Shown: one piece after another, positions 43,468 to 51,184 of the stretch
Position numbering within the stretch: the first letter of the stretch is position 1
How the letters are laid out: each line of letters opens with the position of its first letter
NCBI GenBank assembly: GCA_937885575.1
Contig: CALABO010000017.1
Coordinates: 7,285-71,284, forward strand
Direction: 5' to 3'
Source: an uncultured Pseudomonadota bacterium
GTDB lineage: Bacteria > Pseudomonadota > Alphaproteobacteria > Rs-D84
DNA length: 64,000 nucleotides
Program-made: the position numbers and the translations under genes
Notes under the pieces: model-generated
Databases searched by the model: none
What the model was told of the DNA's origin: nothing
What the model saw: only the letters and a program-made list of their open reading frames with translations

Positions 43468-44841
43468 CTATCGTTTTAATTCCGGCGTTTTTAACATAGG
43501 TTTTTTAGCGCGCACTTTTGGGCGTTGCTTTACTGCAAAATTATATACATCGGCCATAAAGTTAACACCATTTTTCTGCATTTGTTCAAACAGCCCACGC
43601 ATACCCGCGCGATTTTTTTTACCAAGCACCAATTCCGATGTCGGGGGCAGTGGCGTAAACTTTTTCTTTAACGAATTTTCTATGCCGTTTTTTAGTATAT
43701 TCCCCGCGATAGTGTTCATAAACACGCCAAGATTGTTTTGCCCCTCTATCGCCACATAGCGCATATTATAGTGTTCAACAGAACTTGGGTGAACATTCTC
43801 ATTTGGTTTGAACGCATTTCGTATGACGAACACATCGCCATCACGCCCGGCAAGAAAACAGGGTTGTAACCAATCGGTACCGATTTCTTTTTCCTTGGAT
43901 TGTTTATATCGGACATATTTTGTCACCCAATTATTTGGACGTCGCGCAAGGAAATCACGTGCGGTTGTAAAACTAATTATGCGAAATTTTGACACCCCCA
44001 ATGGAATAACGGGGGCGTGTGCCACAACCAAAACTTGCGACAAAACCTGATTCGTTTCTATTGGGCTGTATCCCAATTTTCGCATTTTATCTTGCATTTT
44101 TTCTTCTAATTTTTGTGCAACATATGCCCCGTGACAATGCGCGACAATGTTTATTTTTCTGGCGCGCGCCATCGCGACCGCCAACGGCAATCGTGCGTTA
44201 CTATCAGAAATCCGTGGTAAAATCGCCGCATCGAATAATTCATCGATATATTGCGTATCGAAATCTTTGGCTGATATAGAATTGTTAATTATAATTTGGA
44301 CCAATGCCTTGGAATCTGCGGTGCTAACCCCACGTTCTGCTAGGGTTGCTTGTAATTCAAGGGTCATTTTGTTGCGTAATGCCTTGGCATCGCCATCGAA
44401 CACCAAACTTAATTTATTAAGTTTTTCTTTCGCACTATCAATGCCAAATGGACGCCCGCCACGCCCGACAACACGCGGTAATACGTCGTTTTTAAGCACC
44501 GTTTTGAAATTCTGTTCGGTGACCCACACGGAATTATATGCGCGCGATGAGCCCAAAAAATTATACCCATATTTACCGAAATTAGATTCTTTTTCAGCCG
44601 CCATATTATTTGTATCAATCATATATTGTGCAGCATAAACTGGTACGGGAACCGATAAATCCGGCAAAATATCTTGCTCTATTATTTTCGCATTTCCGTT
44701 TGCCGCACGTCCAGAATTTGTATCATTCCCGCCAAGGTAAAGAACACAAACCTGATCACCCGGAATATGACCAACACTTTCTATTCCATACACATTATCA
44801 GATGTATTTTCAACGCGTTGAATTATACCACTATGCGACAT
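43468..44841 (-). CDS. Putative alpha/beta-hydrolase-like protein with Cys elbow, 457 aa
   Basis: The most telling segment is INIVAHCHGAYVAQKLE near residues 232-248. It looks like the strand-elbow-helix of an alpha/beta hydrolase, with small-x-nucleophile-x-small = A-H-C-H-G, so the nucleophile would be cysteine instead of serine. Downstream acids (GRDGDVFV, about 345) and histidine (SSVEHYN, about 370) could complete a triad in the usual order. There is no signal peptide. AAGGGGAAAGC precedes the ATG, 11 bases after the small lipoprotein gene. No named family is recognised, so the enzymatic role is a hypothesis. Confidence 0.55.
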   Translation of the reverse strand: MSHSGIIQRVENTSDNVYGIESVGHIPGDQVCVLYLGGNDTNSGRAANGNAKIIEQDILPDLSVPVPVYAAQYMIDTNNMAAEKESNFGKYGYNFLGSSRAYNSVWVTEQNFKTVLKNDVLPRVVGRGGRPFGIDSAKEKLNKLSLVFDGDAKALRNKMTLELQATLAERGVSTADSKALVQIIINNSISAKDFDTQYIDELFDAAILPRISDSNARLPLAVAMARARKINIVAHCHGAYVAQKLEEKMQDKMRKLGYSPIETNQVLSQVLVVAHAPVIPLGVSKFRIISFTTARDFLARRPNNWVTKYVRYKQSKEKEIGTDWLQPCFLAGRDGDVFVIRNAFKPNENVHPSSVEHYNMRYVAIEGQNNLGVFMNTIAGNILKNGIENSLKKKFTPLPPTSELVLGKKNRAGMRGLFEQMQKNGVNFMADVYNFAVKQRPKVRAKKPMLKTPELKR

Positions 44842-44852
44842 TTGCTTTCCCC

Positions 44853-44963
44853 TTAATACACCGGATAATCGCGCAGTGGCCCGTTCGGCCGCGAAAGGTC
44901 GGATTTAACCCCGCACGCACAAAGCACAAACGCACACAACAAAAGTAAAACAATTTTTTTCAT
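44853..44963 (-). CDS. Small lipoprotein, LptM/YifL-like, 36 aa
   Basis: MKKIVLLLLCAFVLCACGVKSDLSRP is a lipoprotein signal with the lipobox at LCAC and then CGVKSDL, close to the CGxKGxL pattern of LptM/YifL-type small lipoproteins that help the LPS translocon LptD mature. The protein ends RPNGPLRDYPVY. It is far below normal ORF cut-offs but has the compact layout expected. The LptM role is inference from the motif. Confidence 0.7.
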   Translation of the reverse strand: MKKIVLLLLCAFVLCACGVKSDLSRPNGPLRDYPVY

Positions 44964-45382
44964 CTGTTCACTGTTAAACGACGCTTTATGATACATAAAA
45001 AATGGCAAAAAGTCCATTGTTTTATTATTGCTTCATTGGATAACGCAATAACAAAAATCAAAAAAATCTCCGTTGTCGATTTTTTAAGATTTTTTTAATT
45101 CCCCCACTCGGATTTGTTTGCTGCGCTCACCACACGTAAAGTTTGCACTGCGCTATCGCTTGTGCGAACCAACTATCGTGTGAACTGCGGTTCAAATCCG
45201 CCAAGGTAAGCCAGAGAAATTAAAAATGCCACACTGCGGTGGCATTTTTGATTTCTGGCAGGGCCATCTGTGCAATTCACGAGATGATGATATGCGTGAA
45301 TTGTTGTTGTTCGGGAAAGAAATAAAAACATTTTTGCAAATTTTGTGATATAATTACTTTTGAATAACGAAAGGATTATAAA
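44964..45382. other. Intergenic region with hairpins and a tRNA 3'-end remnant
   Basis: No gene is seen in these 419 bases. At 45186-45213, TGCGG-TTCAAAT-CCGCC followed by AAGGTAAGCCA has the form of a T arm, acceptor 3' strand and CCA, but no matching 5' half is found; it may be a tRNA fragment or old attachment site. CCAGAGAAATTAAAAATGCCAC...GTGGCATTTTTGATTTCTGG (45211-45258) is a long near-perfect hairpin usable as a terminator on both strands. CAATTCAC/GTGAATTG (45273-45303) is a second palindrome. TATAAT in TGTGATATAAT (45349-45354) is the promoter of the next gene. Confidence 0.5.
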
Positions 45383-46144
45383 ATGATAACAGACGCTTTT
45401 GATAATGCTACACCTGCAATTATAAATCCAGAAGGAAACCCAGACGCAGTCGTTGTTGACGCATGTATTATCACTTTTTCCTACAAAATAGAAGAATATG
45501 TATTGTCACGTTTTAAGCCAACACAAATTGGAGAGTTGCATTTTGCGACAGGTATTACACCAGTATGGTTGATTGAAAGAAATGGGAAAAAGTTCGCTTT
45601 TTTCAAAACTTATGTTGGTGCGCCGGCATGCGTTGGATCGATCGAAGATTCTTTTGGTTGTATAAAAACCAAGAAATACATTCTTTTCGGTGGTGCTGGT
45701 TGTTTAAACAAAGAAATAGCACGAGGCAAAGTAATGGTGCCGAATGCGGCGTGGCGAGATGAAGGAACTTCTTATCATTACATGCCAGCAAGCGATTGGG
45801 TAGATATCCAAAATTATGAAAAAGTATCTGAATTTATGAAACAAAGCAAATTGCCATTCGTGATTGGTAAAACTTGGACCACTGATTCTTTTTATCGTGA
45901 AACACGGGGCAATTTTGAAAAGCGTAAAGCAGCCGGTTGTATAAGTGTTGAAATGGAAAGTGCAGCCGTTCAAGCAATGTGTGATTTTCGCGGACTTGAT
46001 TTTTATGTATTTTTTACAAGTGGGGATTTGCTTGATGCACCGGAATGGGATGAAAGGCACGCTTTTGAAGGCCAGGTTGAAGGAACCCAACACGATGCGA
46101 AACATTTTGAAATCGCTTTGGAACTTGCAGATTTTATAAGTTAA
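45383..46144 (+). CDS. Nucleoside phosphorylase (uridine/purine phosphorylase family)
   Basis: A 253-residue enzyme that splits nucleosides with phosphate to base and ribose-1-phosphate, for salvage. LFGGAGCLNKEIARGKVMVPNAA near residue 97 and GCISVEMESAAVQAMC near 190 are the family's glycine-rich and substrate-binding motifs. The base substrate (uridine or purine) cannot be decided. AAAGGA precedes the ATG. Its codons are more A/T-ending than those of neighbours, and it lies beside a tRNA-like remnant, so acquisition by transfer is possible. Confidence 0.82.
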   Translation: MITDAFDNATPAIINPEGNPDAVVVDACIITFSYKIEEYVLSRFKPTQIGELHFATGITPVWLIERNGKKFAFFKTYVGAPACVGSIEDSFGCIKTKKYILFGGAGCLNKEIARGKVMVPNAAWRDEGTSYHYMPASDWVDIQNYEKVSEFMKQSKLPFVIGKTWTTDSFYRETRGNFEKRKAAGCISVEMESAAVQAMCDFRGLDFYVFFTSGDLLDAPEWDERHAFEGQVEGTQHDAKHFEIALELADFIS

Positions 46145-46232
46145 TCAAAATAAAAAGTTCGTAAATGTGTAAAACGGTGGTGGTTTTTGACACCTAACTT
46201 ACGAACTCGTGCAAGTATTGGAAAACAAAGAA

Positions 46233-46256
46233 AAAACCGCAGAAATGCGGTTTTAT
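46233..46256 (+). terminator. Bidirectional terminator
   Basis: AAAAAACCGCA-GAAA-TGCGGTTTTATTT forms a stem with A and T tracts on both sides. It serves the nucleoside phosphorylase from the left and the tRNA pair from the right. Confidence 0.8.
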
Positions 46257-46262
46257 TTATTT

Positions 46263-46337
46263 TGGCAGCCCTACTCGGATTTGAACCGGGATTCTCGCCT
46301 TGAAAGGGCGGTGTCCTAACCATTAGACGATAGGGCC
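46263..46337 (-). tRNA. tRNA-Glu (anticodon UUC)
   Basis: On the minus strand the acceptor is GGCCCTA/TAGGGCT, the anticodon stem encloses loop CTTTCAA (anticodon TTC), and the T arm carries TTCAAAT. CCA is encoded. It is second in a two-tRNA transcript. Confidence 0.96.
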
Positions 46338-46356
46338 ATGGAAAGCATAAAAAAAC

Positions 46357-46434
46357 TGGCGGGATTGACGGGGCTCGAACCCGCGACCTTCTGCGTGACA
46401 GGCAGACGCTCTAAACCAGCTGAGCTACAACCCC
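46357..46434 (-). tRNA. tRNA-Asp (anticodon GUC)
   Basis: On the minus strand the acceptor is GGGGTTG/CAATCCC, the anticodon loop is CTGTCAC (anticodon GTC), the D arm reads AGCTCAGCTGG and the T arm GGGTTCGAGCCCC. CCA is encoded. It is the first gene of the Asp-Glu tRNA unit. Confidence 0.96.
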
Positions 46435-46448
46435 AGTGCCGTGACGGT

Positions 46449-46477
46449 ATAATATAATTCTTTTGTGGCAAAATCAA
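46449..46477 (-). promoter_or_regulatory. Promoter of the tRNA-Asp/tRNA-Glu unit
   Basis: TTGATT and TATTAT on the minus strand are separated by 17 bases, with the -10 box 14 bases before the tRNA-Asp 5' end. Confidence 0.7.
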
Positions 46478-46495
46478 GCATTTTTTGCAAAAAAT

Positions 46496-47299
46496 TTACA
46501 ATTTTTCACGATGGTGCAGGGCGCATACAAAAAACACTGCGCCGGCGACGAACAAGATGCCGGACAATAACTGGCCCATGGTCAGGCCCCAACTGGTCAG
46601 GAAACCAATCTGCGCATCGGGCGCGCGGAATAATTCGCAAATAATCCGAAACACCGCATAGAACATCGCCATCGCCCCGCACAGCGCACCCGGATACTTT
46701 TTCAAATTCGTGAATCGATAAAGGCAGAGCATAATCGCAAACAGCAATACACCTTCGGTTGCGGCTTCGAACAACGGACTTGGATAGCGGGGCACATCGG
46801 AAACGCCGCGGAAAAATACGCCGATTGGGGAATCCGTCGGTCGGCCCATAATTTCGATATTTATGAAATTCGCGATGCGGCCAAAGAAAAAACCAATCGG
46901 TGCGACCAGTGCGATTAAATCCAAGACCTGCAACGCGCGTCGCCATTTCTTGGCGAATATAATCGCCGCAACAATTACCCCCAGCAGTCCGCCATGAAAA
47001 CTCATTCCGCCATGCCACACGGCCAAAATATCCAACGGATGCGCCAAAAAATACGTCAGGTTATAGAACAACACATACCCAAGCCGCCCGCCGATAATTA
47101 CACCCAATATCACGGCGGTCAGCAAGTCATCAAGTTCTTTTTTGGATAAAGGCAATTCGGCATTTTTCGACCGTCCAATCCGCCACAGTATGACGTATCC
47201 CGATATAAATGCGATGATATACGCAATCGCATACCACCGCACCGGAAACCCGGCCACAGAAAAAGCAACGGGTGAAATCGGGTCGAGGACGATTGCCAT
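46496..47299 (-). CDS. lgt: Prolipoprotein diacylglyceryl transferase
   Basis: Lgt attaches diacylglycerol from phosphatidylglycerol to the lipobox cysteine of prolipoproteins. The 267-residue protein has seven membrane helices. It carries HGGMSFHGGLLG near residue 95 and the signature GRIANFINIEIMGRPT near residues 140-155, which includes the essential arginine. It serves the lipoproteins seen in this window. The start is immediately next to the stop of the upstream 80-aa gene, so they are co-transcribed. Confidence 0.96.
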   Translation of the reverse strand: MAIVLDPISPVAFSVAGFPVRWYAIAYIIAFISGYVILWRIGRSKNAELPLSKKELDDLLTAVILGVIIGGRLGYVLFYNLTYFLAHPLDILAVWHGGMSFHGGLLGVIVAAIIFAKKWRRALQVLDLIALVAPIGFFFGRIANFINIEIMGRPTDSPIGVFFRGVSDVPRYPSPLFEAATEGVLLFAIMLCLYRFTNLKKYPGALCGAMAMFYAVFRIICELFRAPDAQIGFLTSWGLTMGQLLSGILFVAGAVFFVCALHHREKL

Positions 47300-47542
47300 T
47301 TATCGTGCCATATCAATTTCCATCTGTTTCAACGTTCCGCGCAGGCGTGCCACAATCGCTCCAAGGCGCGCGTATTCTTCCGTCGCTTGGTATTCTGGAG
47401 TTGCTTTATCGTATTTTGCCTTCTTCTCTTCGTATTTAGCAGATAAAATACGATATGTGTTACCCTTTTGAATCATTGGGTTTATTTTATCCGAAATATA
47501 AAATTCCGCATATCTTGTCCCCAAATCATAACGTTCTGCCAT
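47300..47542 (-). CDS. Coiled-coil hypothetical protein, 80 aa
   Basis: A small helical, charged protein (KYEEKKAKYDKATPEYQATEE) with no signal or membrane segment. AAAGGGAATTAAAA precedes the ATG. It ends directly against the lgt start and lies 23 bases after the 158-aa gene, so the three form one unit. I do not recognise the family. Confidence 0.55.
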   Translation of the reverse strand: MAERYDLGTRYAEFYISDKINPMIQKGNTYRILSAKYEEKKAKYDKATPEYQATEEYARLGAIVARLRGTLKQMEIDMAR

Positions 47543-47565
47543 TTTTAATTCCCTTTGTTTTATAT

Positions 47566-48042
47566 TTATCGTGTTATATCTTTCCCGGTCTGTCCACGGC
47601 CTATGACCTTGCCCATGGTCGGCACAATCCCAAGTTCGTTCAGTATCTTTTGCGAAACTGGTTCATCATAATTCCTTAGACTCCATGCTTTAGAACCCAA
47701 CTTTCCCCGCAAGGCATCGGCTCGATTTTGCAATGTTTTTTGACCTTCTGTGATAAATTTCTGCCCCTCTGGGCTCAACTTGCGTTTTGCCGTCGCAATT
47801 TGTTTTCTTAACACTTCTTTTTCATCATCACGTTCCATGGAATCAAGTTCTTCCTGCCACTGTGCCACTTGCCCAGCCAAAATCAATTCCCTCAATGTTT
47901 TGGTTCCATCGTCAAAATCTTTCTTCATTTTGGCAACGCCGGCATCGTGTCCCGCGGACTTACTCGTGTCATCTTTTTCCCATCTTGACCGATTTATCGG
48001 ATCGTGATCTGTGTCGTATTTTCTTTTATGACTTCTATACAT
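47566..48042 (-). CDS. Basic coiled-coil hypothetical protein, 158 aa
   Basis: A lysine- and arginine-rich N-terminus (MYRSHKRKYDTDHDPINRSRWEK) is followed by long charged helices and no hydrophobic segment. AAAGGG precedes the ATG. It is the first gene of the unit leading into lgt. No family is recognised. Like its 80-aa neighbour it could be a soluble partner protein, but nothing in the sequence shows a function. Confidence 0.55.
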   Translation of the reverse strand: MYRSHKRKYDTDHDPINRSRWEKDDTSKSAGHDAGVAKMKKDFDDGTKTLRELILAGQVAQWQEELDSMERDDEKEVLRKQIATAKRKLSPEGQKFITEGQKTLQNRADALRGKLGSKAWSLRNYDEPVSQKILNELGIVPTMGKVIGRGQTGKDITR

Positions 48043-48122
48043 TCTTTACCCTTTTGTTTTTTTGTTCTTGAAACTTTTTAGCTATTGTATTATATTTTTT
48101 TTGAATAACAAGGAGAAAAATT

Positions 48123-48848
48123 ATGCCCACAAAAAAAACACCTGTGCGTAAAGTTGCCGTGGCCAACCCAAAAACCGGCGGCATCGATATGTATCTTAAA
48201 AAAATATTTACCCTAATGTTCGGTGCCGTTGGTGTGACGGCAATCACAACATTTATCACAATTTACCTTGGCGGCATACGATTGCTGGTGTCCACCGGCG
48301 GGATGACACCGTTTTTCTATATCATGGTATTCGGTGGTCTTGCGCTGTCCATCTGGGCCCAGGCGCGGGCGTTTTCAATGCGGCCGGCGGTCGCGGCGGT
48401 GTTGCTGTTCACCTATGCGGTGATGATTGGATTCGCACTTACGCCGATTGTTTGGGGCGGGCTTTCAGTCAATCCGGCATCAATCCTTTGGGCGTTTATA
48501 ATCGCCGCAATAATGTTTGCGTGTATGGCGATGTTCGGATATAAAACCGTAAAGAACCTGTCGTTCCTTGGAATTTTCCTGATGATGGGAATGATTGGTT
48601 TAATCTTGGTCGGAATTGTTTCAATGATTTGGACTCTGGGCGGCACATTTTCAACAATCGTATGTGCGGTCGGGGTCTTGGTGTTCGCACTGTTCACCGC
48701 GTATGATATGCAGAATTTGAAAAACGCGTACAATGTTCTTGGCGATGATATGCAAAAGGATCAACTTGCGGTGCTGGGCGCGCTGCATTTGTATATATCG
48801 TTTATCGCAATGTTCCAATATGTGTTGGGATTGCTAAATCGGAATTAA
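48123..48848 (+). CDS. Bax inhibitor-1/YccA family membrane protein
   Basis: A 241-residue protein with seven predicted membrane helices after a basic N-terminal tail. The family block TAYDMQNLKNAYN near residue 198 (usually YDTQ) and LGALHLYISFIAMFQYVL at the end are typical of the BI-1 family, whose members conduct calcium or modulate membrane proteases. AAGGAG precedes the ATG. It is followed after 22 bases by a ferredoxin gene. The exact role in bacteria is not settled. Confidence 0.9.
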   Translation: MPTKKTPVRKVAVANPKTGGIDMYLKKIFTLMFGAVGVTAITTFITIYLGGIRLLVSTGGMTPFFYIMVFGGLALSIWAQARAFSMRPAVAAVLLFTYAVMIGFALTPIVWGGLSVNPASILWAFIIAAIMFACMAMFGYKTVKNLSFLGIFLMMGMIGLILVGIVSMIWTLGGTFSTIVCAVGVLVFALFTAYDMQNLKNAYNVLGDDMQKDQLAVLGALHLYISFIAMFQYVLGLLNRN

Positions 48849-48870
48849 AATAATAAAAAGAGGAGTAAAA

Positions 48871-49050
48871 ATGGCATATAAAATTGATAAAAACAAATGC
48901 ATCGGGTGCCATACATGTATGGGTGTATGTCCAATGGGCGCAATCAGTGTTGATGCCGACGGCAAATGCGTAATCGACCCGACAAAATGTGTGGGCTGTG
49001 GCGCGTGCGCATCGGTTTGCCCCGTCACCGCAATCGCCCCGGCAGAGTAG
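48871..49050 (+). CDS. 2[4Fe-4S] ferredoxin
   Basis: A 59-residue clostridial-type ferredoxin, missed by length filters. It has two cluster motifs: C10-C13-C16-C20 (CIGCHTCMGVCP) and C40-C43-C46-C50 (CVGCGACASVCP). It carries low-potential electrons in anaerobic metabolism. AGAGGAG precedes the ATG. It lies between the BI-1 gene and the 170-aa gene on one strand and is likely co-transcribed with both. Confidence 0.96.
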   Translation: MAYKIDKNKCIGCHTCMGVCPMGAISVDADGKCVIDPTKCVGCGACASVCPVTAIAPAE

Positions 49051-49073
49051 TTGACTGACCAAAGGAGATAAAA

Positions 49074-49586
49074 GTGGCAAAGAAAATACAAGATATGAAA
49101 CAATATGTGTTTGATTTACTCGCCAATGGCAAGAAAATCGTATATTATGCTAAAACTGCACGCATTTCTGCAAGACCCGGGGTTGTTGGTGAAAAAATTG
49201 TAACCACATTGGCCAACGGTCACCAAGAAACGGTTAATGTTGCCAAAGCCGGTGATATGGTTGCAACAAATCCTGGGGGCGAACAATATATTATCAGTGC
49301 CGAAACATTCAAGAAAAAATATGAAATTGACCCAAATAATCCGAAAGTTTATCGTCCAAAGGGTGGTGCGCAACAATTTTTAAGATTGGATGAAGATATT
49401 GATTTCGTTGCACCGTGGGGTGAAGATATGCATATGAAATCCGGTGACTTTATCAATGTGACAGATCGCGAAAAGGGTGATATTTACGGTATTGGTCAAA
49501 AAGAATTTTTTGAAACATATGGTCAATGCAACCCAGACGGCAAATTGTTACCACGGATGATGGGTGGCAATCAGATTATTAGATAA
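49074..49586 (+). CDS. PGDYG-like domain protein, 170 aa
   Basis: The start is GTG at 49074, supported by AAAGGAG seven bases upstream. The central part, AKAGDMVATNPGGEQYIISAETFKKKYE (near residues 57-84), resembles small domains of the type PGDxxVTxxxGExYxIxxxxFxxxYE found in uncharacterised proteins. There is no signal peptide. A terminator follows. Its biochemical role is unknown. Confidence 0.65.
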   Translation: MAKKIQDMKQYVFDLLANGKKIVYYAKTARISARPGVVGEKIVTTLANGHQETVNVAKAGDMVATNPGGEQYIISAETFKKKYEIDPNNPKVYRPKGGAQQFLRLDEDIDFVAPWGEDMHMKSGDFINVTDREKGDIYGIGQKEFFETYGQCNPDGKLLPRMMGGNQIIR

Positions 49587-49627
49587 ACGCAATCGCATCA
49601 GAGCAGTAGGTTGGTTTATATATTTCT

Positions 49628-49651
49628 TTGGGGGCATCGCCCCCAATTTTT
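49628..49651 (+). terminator. Terminator of the BI-1/ferredoxin unit
   Basis: TTGGGGGC-ATC-GCCCCCAA is followed by TTTTT, about 40 bases after the 170-aa gene. Confidence 0.9.
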
Positions 49652-49725
49652 ATGCCGAAAACTGTTGCAAAATGCGGAATAAAGGATAATACTTACCAAA
49701 GAATTAAACAAAAGGGGTTTGAATT

Positions 49726-51090
49726 ATGCCAGCAAAAAGTGTTAATGATATTGTTGCGCTGTGCAAGCGTCGCGGATTTATATTTACCGGGTCCGAAATT
49801 TACGGCGGCCTGGGTGGGACATACGATTACGGCCCGTATGGCGTGGAATTGATGAAGAATATTCGTGCCGCGTGGTGGAATGCGATGATATATTCGCGCA
49901 ATGATATCGAAGGGCTTGATGCGTCACTGATTGGCAACCGGCTTATGTGGAAATATTCCGGGCACGAAGGTGGCTTTTCCGACCCGTTGGTTGAATGCAA
50001 GAAATGCGGTGCCCGCATGCGCCAAGATAAAATGCGCGACCAAACAAAGTGCGACAATTGCGGTTCGACCGATTTAATGCCGCCGCGCGAATATCAATTG
50101 ATGATGGGGCTTTCCATTGGTGCGGTTGCCGATGGCGAAGTGAACGCGTACCTGCGCCCGGAAACGGCAACGACAACATATATAAATTTCAAAAATGTTT
50201 TGGATTCCACACCGCATAAATTGCCGTTCGGTATTGCCCAAATTGGCAAGGCGTTTCGTAACGAAATTTCCCCGCGCGGCTTTGTGTTCCGCATGCGCGA
50301 ATTTGAACAGGCGGAAATGCAATACTTTGTCCGCCCGGGCGAAGATGAAAAGTATTTTAATGCGTGGCGCGAAACGCGTATTGCGTGGTGGACAAATGTG
50401 CTTGGGATACCGGCGAATAAATTGCGATTCACACCGCACGAAAAATTGGCGCACTATGCCAAGGCCGCGGGTGACATTGAATACGAATTCCCCGATGGAT
50501 TTGATGAGGTCGAAGGTGTCCATAATCGCCAGGACTTTGATCTTGGGTCGCACACGAAATCGCAGGCCGAATTCAAGATTGCGGCAAAAGTTATGGAAAA
50601 TAACGACAGCACGATAAAACTTTGCTATTCTGACCCGCAAACGGGCGAAAGTTTTATCCCATATGTTATCGAAACCGCGATGGGTGTGAACCGCGCGATG
50701 ATGGCACTGATGATAGAGGCATATACCGAAGAAGCGTTGCCCGACGGCAAATCGCGCACGGTGTTGAAACTTAAACCCGCGCTTGCACCCGTCAAGGCGG
50801 CGGTGATACCACTTGCACGCAATGTCCCGGAATTGGTGGGTTTGGCGGAAAATATTGAAAACGATTTACGGAAACTTGCCATCGGCCGTATTGAACTTGA
50901 AAATTCCGGTAATATCGGTAAGAACTATCGTCGACATGACGAAATTGGAACGCCGGTCTGTATCACCGTTGACCACCAAACACTGGAAGACGGCATGGTT
51001 ACAATGCGTTTCCGCGACACAATGGAACAAACCCGCATCGCAATCGCGGATGTCCCCGCACGCGTGATGGAAATAATCAGAGAGTGTTAG
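49726..51090 (+). CDS. glyQS: Glycyl-tRNA synthetase, dimeric (alpha2) type
   Basis: A 454-residue class II synthetase of the single-chain alpha2 type. It has a zinc-like CxxC...CxxC insert (CKKCG...CDNCG near residues 88-112), RPETATTTYINF near 144, and FRNEISPRGFVFRMREFEQAEMQYF near 176-200. Most alphaproteobacteria use the two-subunit GlyQ/GlyS enzyme, so this form is unexpected, like the prolyl enzyme at 25 kb. The gene stands alone behind a terminator. Confidence 0.95.
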   Translation: MPAKSVNDIVALCKRRGFIFTGSEIYGGLGGTYDYGPYGVELMKNIRAAWWNAMIYSRNDIEGLDASLIGNRLMWKYSGHEGGFSDPLVECKKCGARMRQDKMRDQTKCDNCGSTDLMPPREYQLMMGLSIGAVADGEVNAYLRPETATTTYINFKNVLDSTPHKLPFGIAQIGKAFRNEISPRGFVFRMREFEQAEMQYFVRPGEDEKYFNAWRETRIAWWTNVLGIPANKLRFTPHEKLAHYAKAAGDIEYEFPDGFDEVEGVHNRQDFDLGSHTKSQAEFKIAAKVMENNDSTIKLCYSDPQTGESFIPYVIETAMGVNRAMMALMIEAYTEEALPDGKSRTVLKLKPALAPVKAAVIPLARNVPELVGLAENIENDLRKLAIGRIELENSGNIGKNYRRHDEIGTPVCITVDHQTLEDGMVTMRFRDTMEQTRIAIADVPARVMEIIREC

Positions 51091-51126
51091 TGGCTAGTAG
51101 TGTCTGGAATTATTCCAGAGAGCAAA

Positions 51127-51172
51127 GTTCCCCTCTAGAGAGGGGTCCGGCGGAACCGCCGGGGGGTGTGGT
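51127..51172. repeat. Palindromic repeat, single arm (family A)
   Basis: TTCCCCTCTAGAGAGGGG with GGCGGAACCGCC and a GGGGTGTGG tail, flanked by short TTAGTG (51087) and CACTAA (51173) units. It lies between the glycyl-tRNA synthetase gene and a convergent gene. Confidence 0.75.
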
Positions 51173-51184
51173 CACTAACACTTT

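Noticed and set aside
45105..45213. An intact tRNA ending at CCA 45213
   Set aside because: The T arm has a mismatch, and no 5' acceptor strand complementary to AAGGTAA or a proper anticodon arm is found at the right distance.
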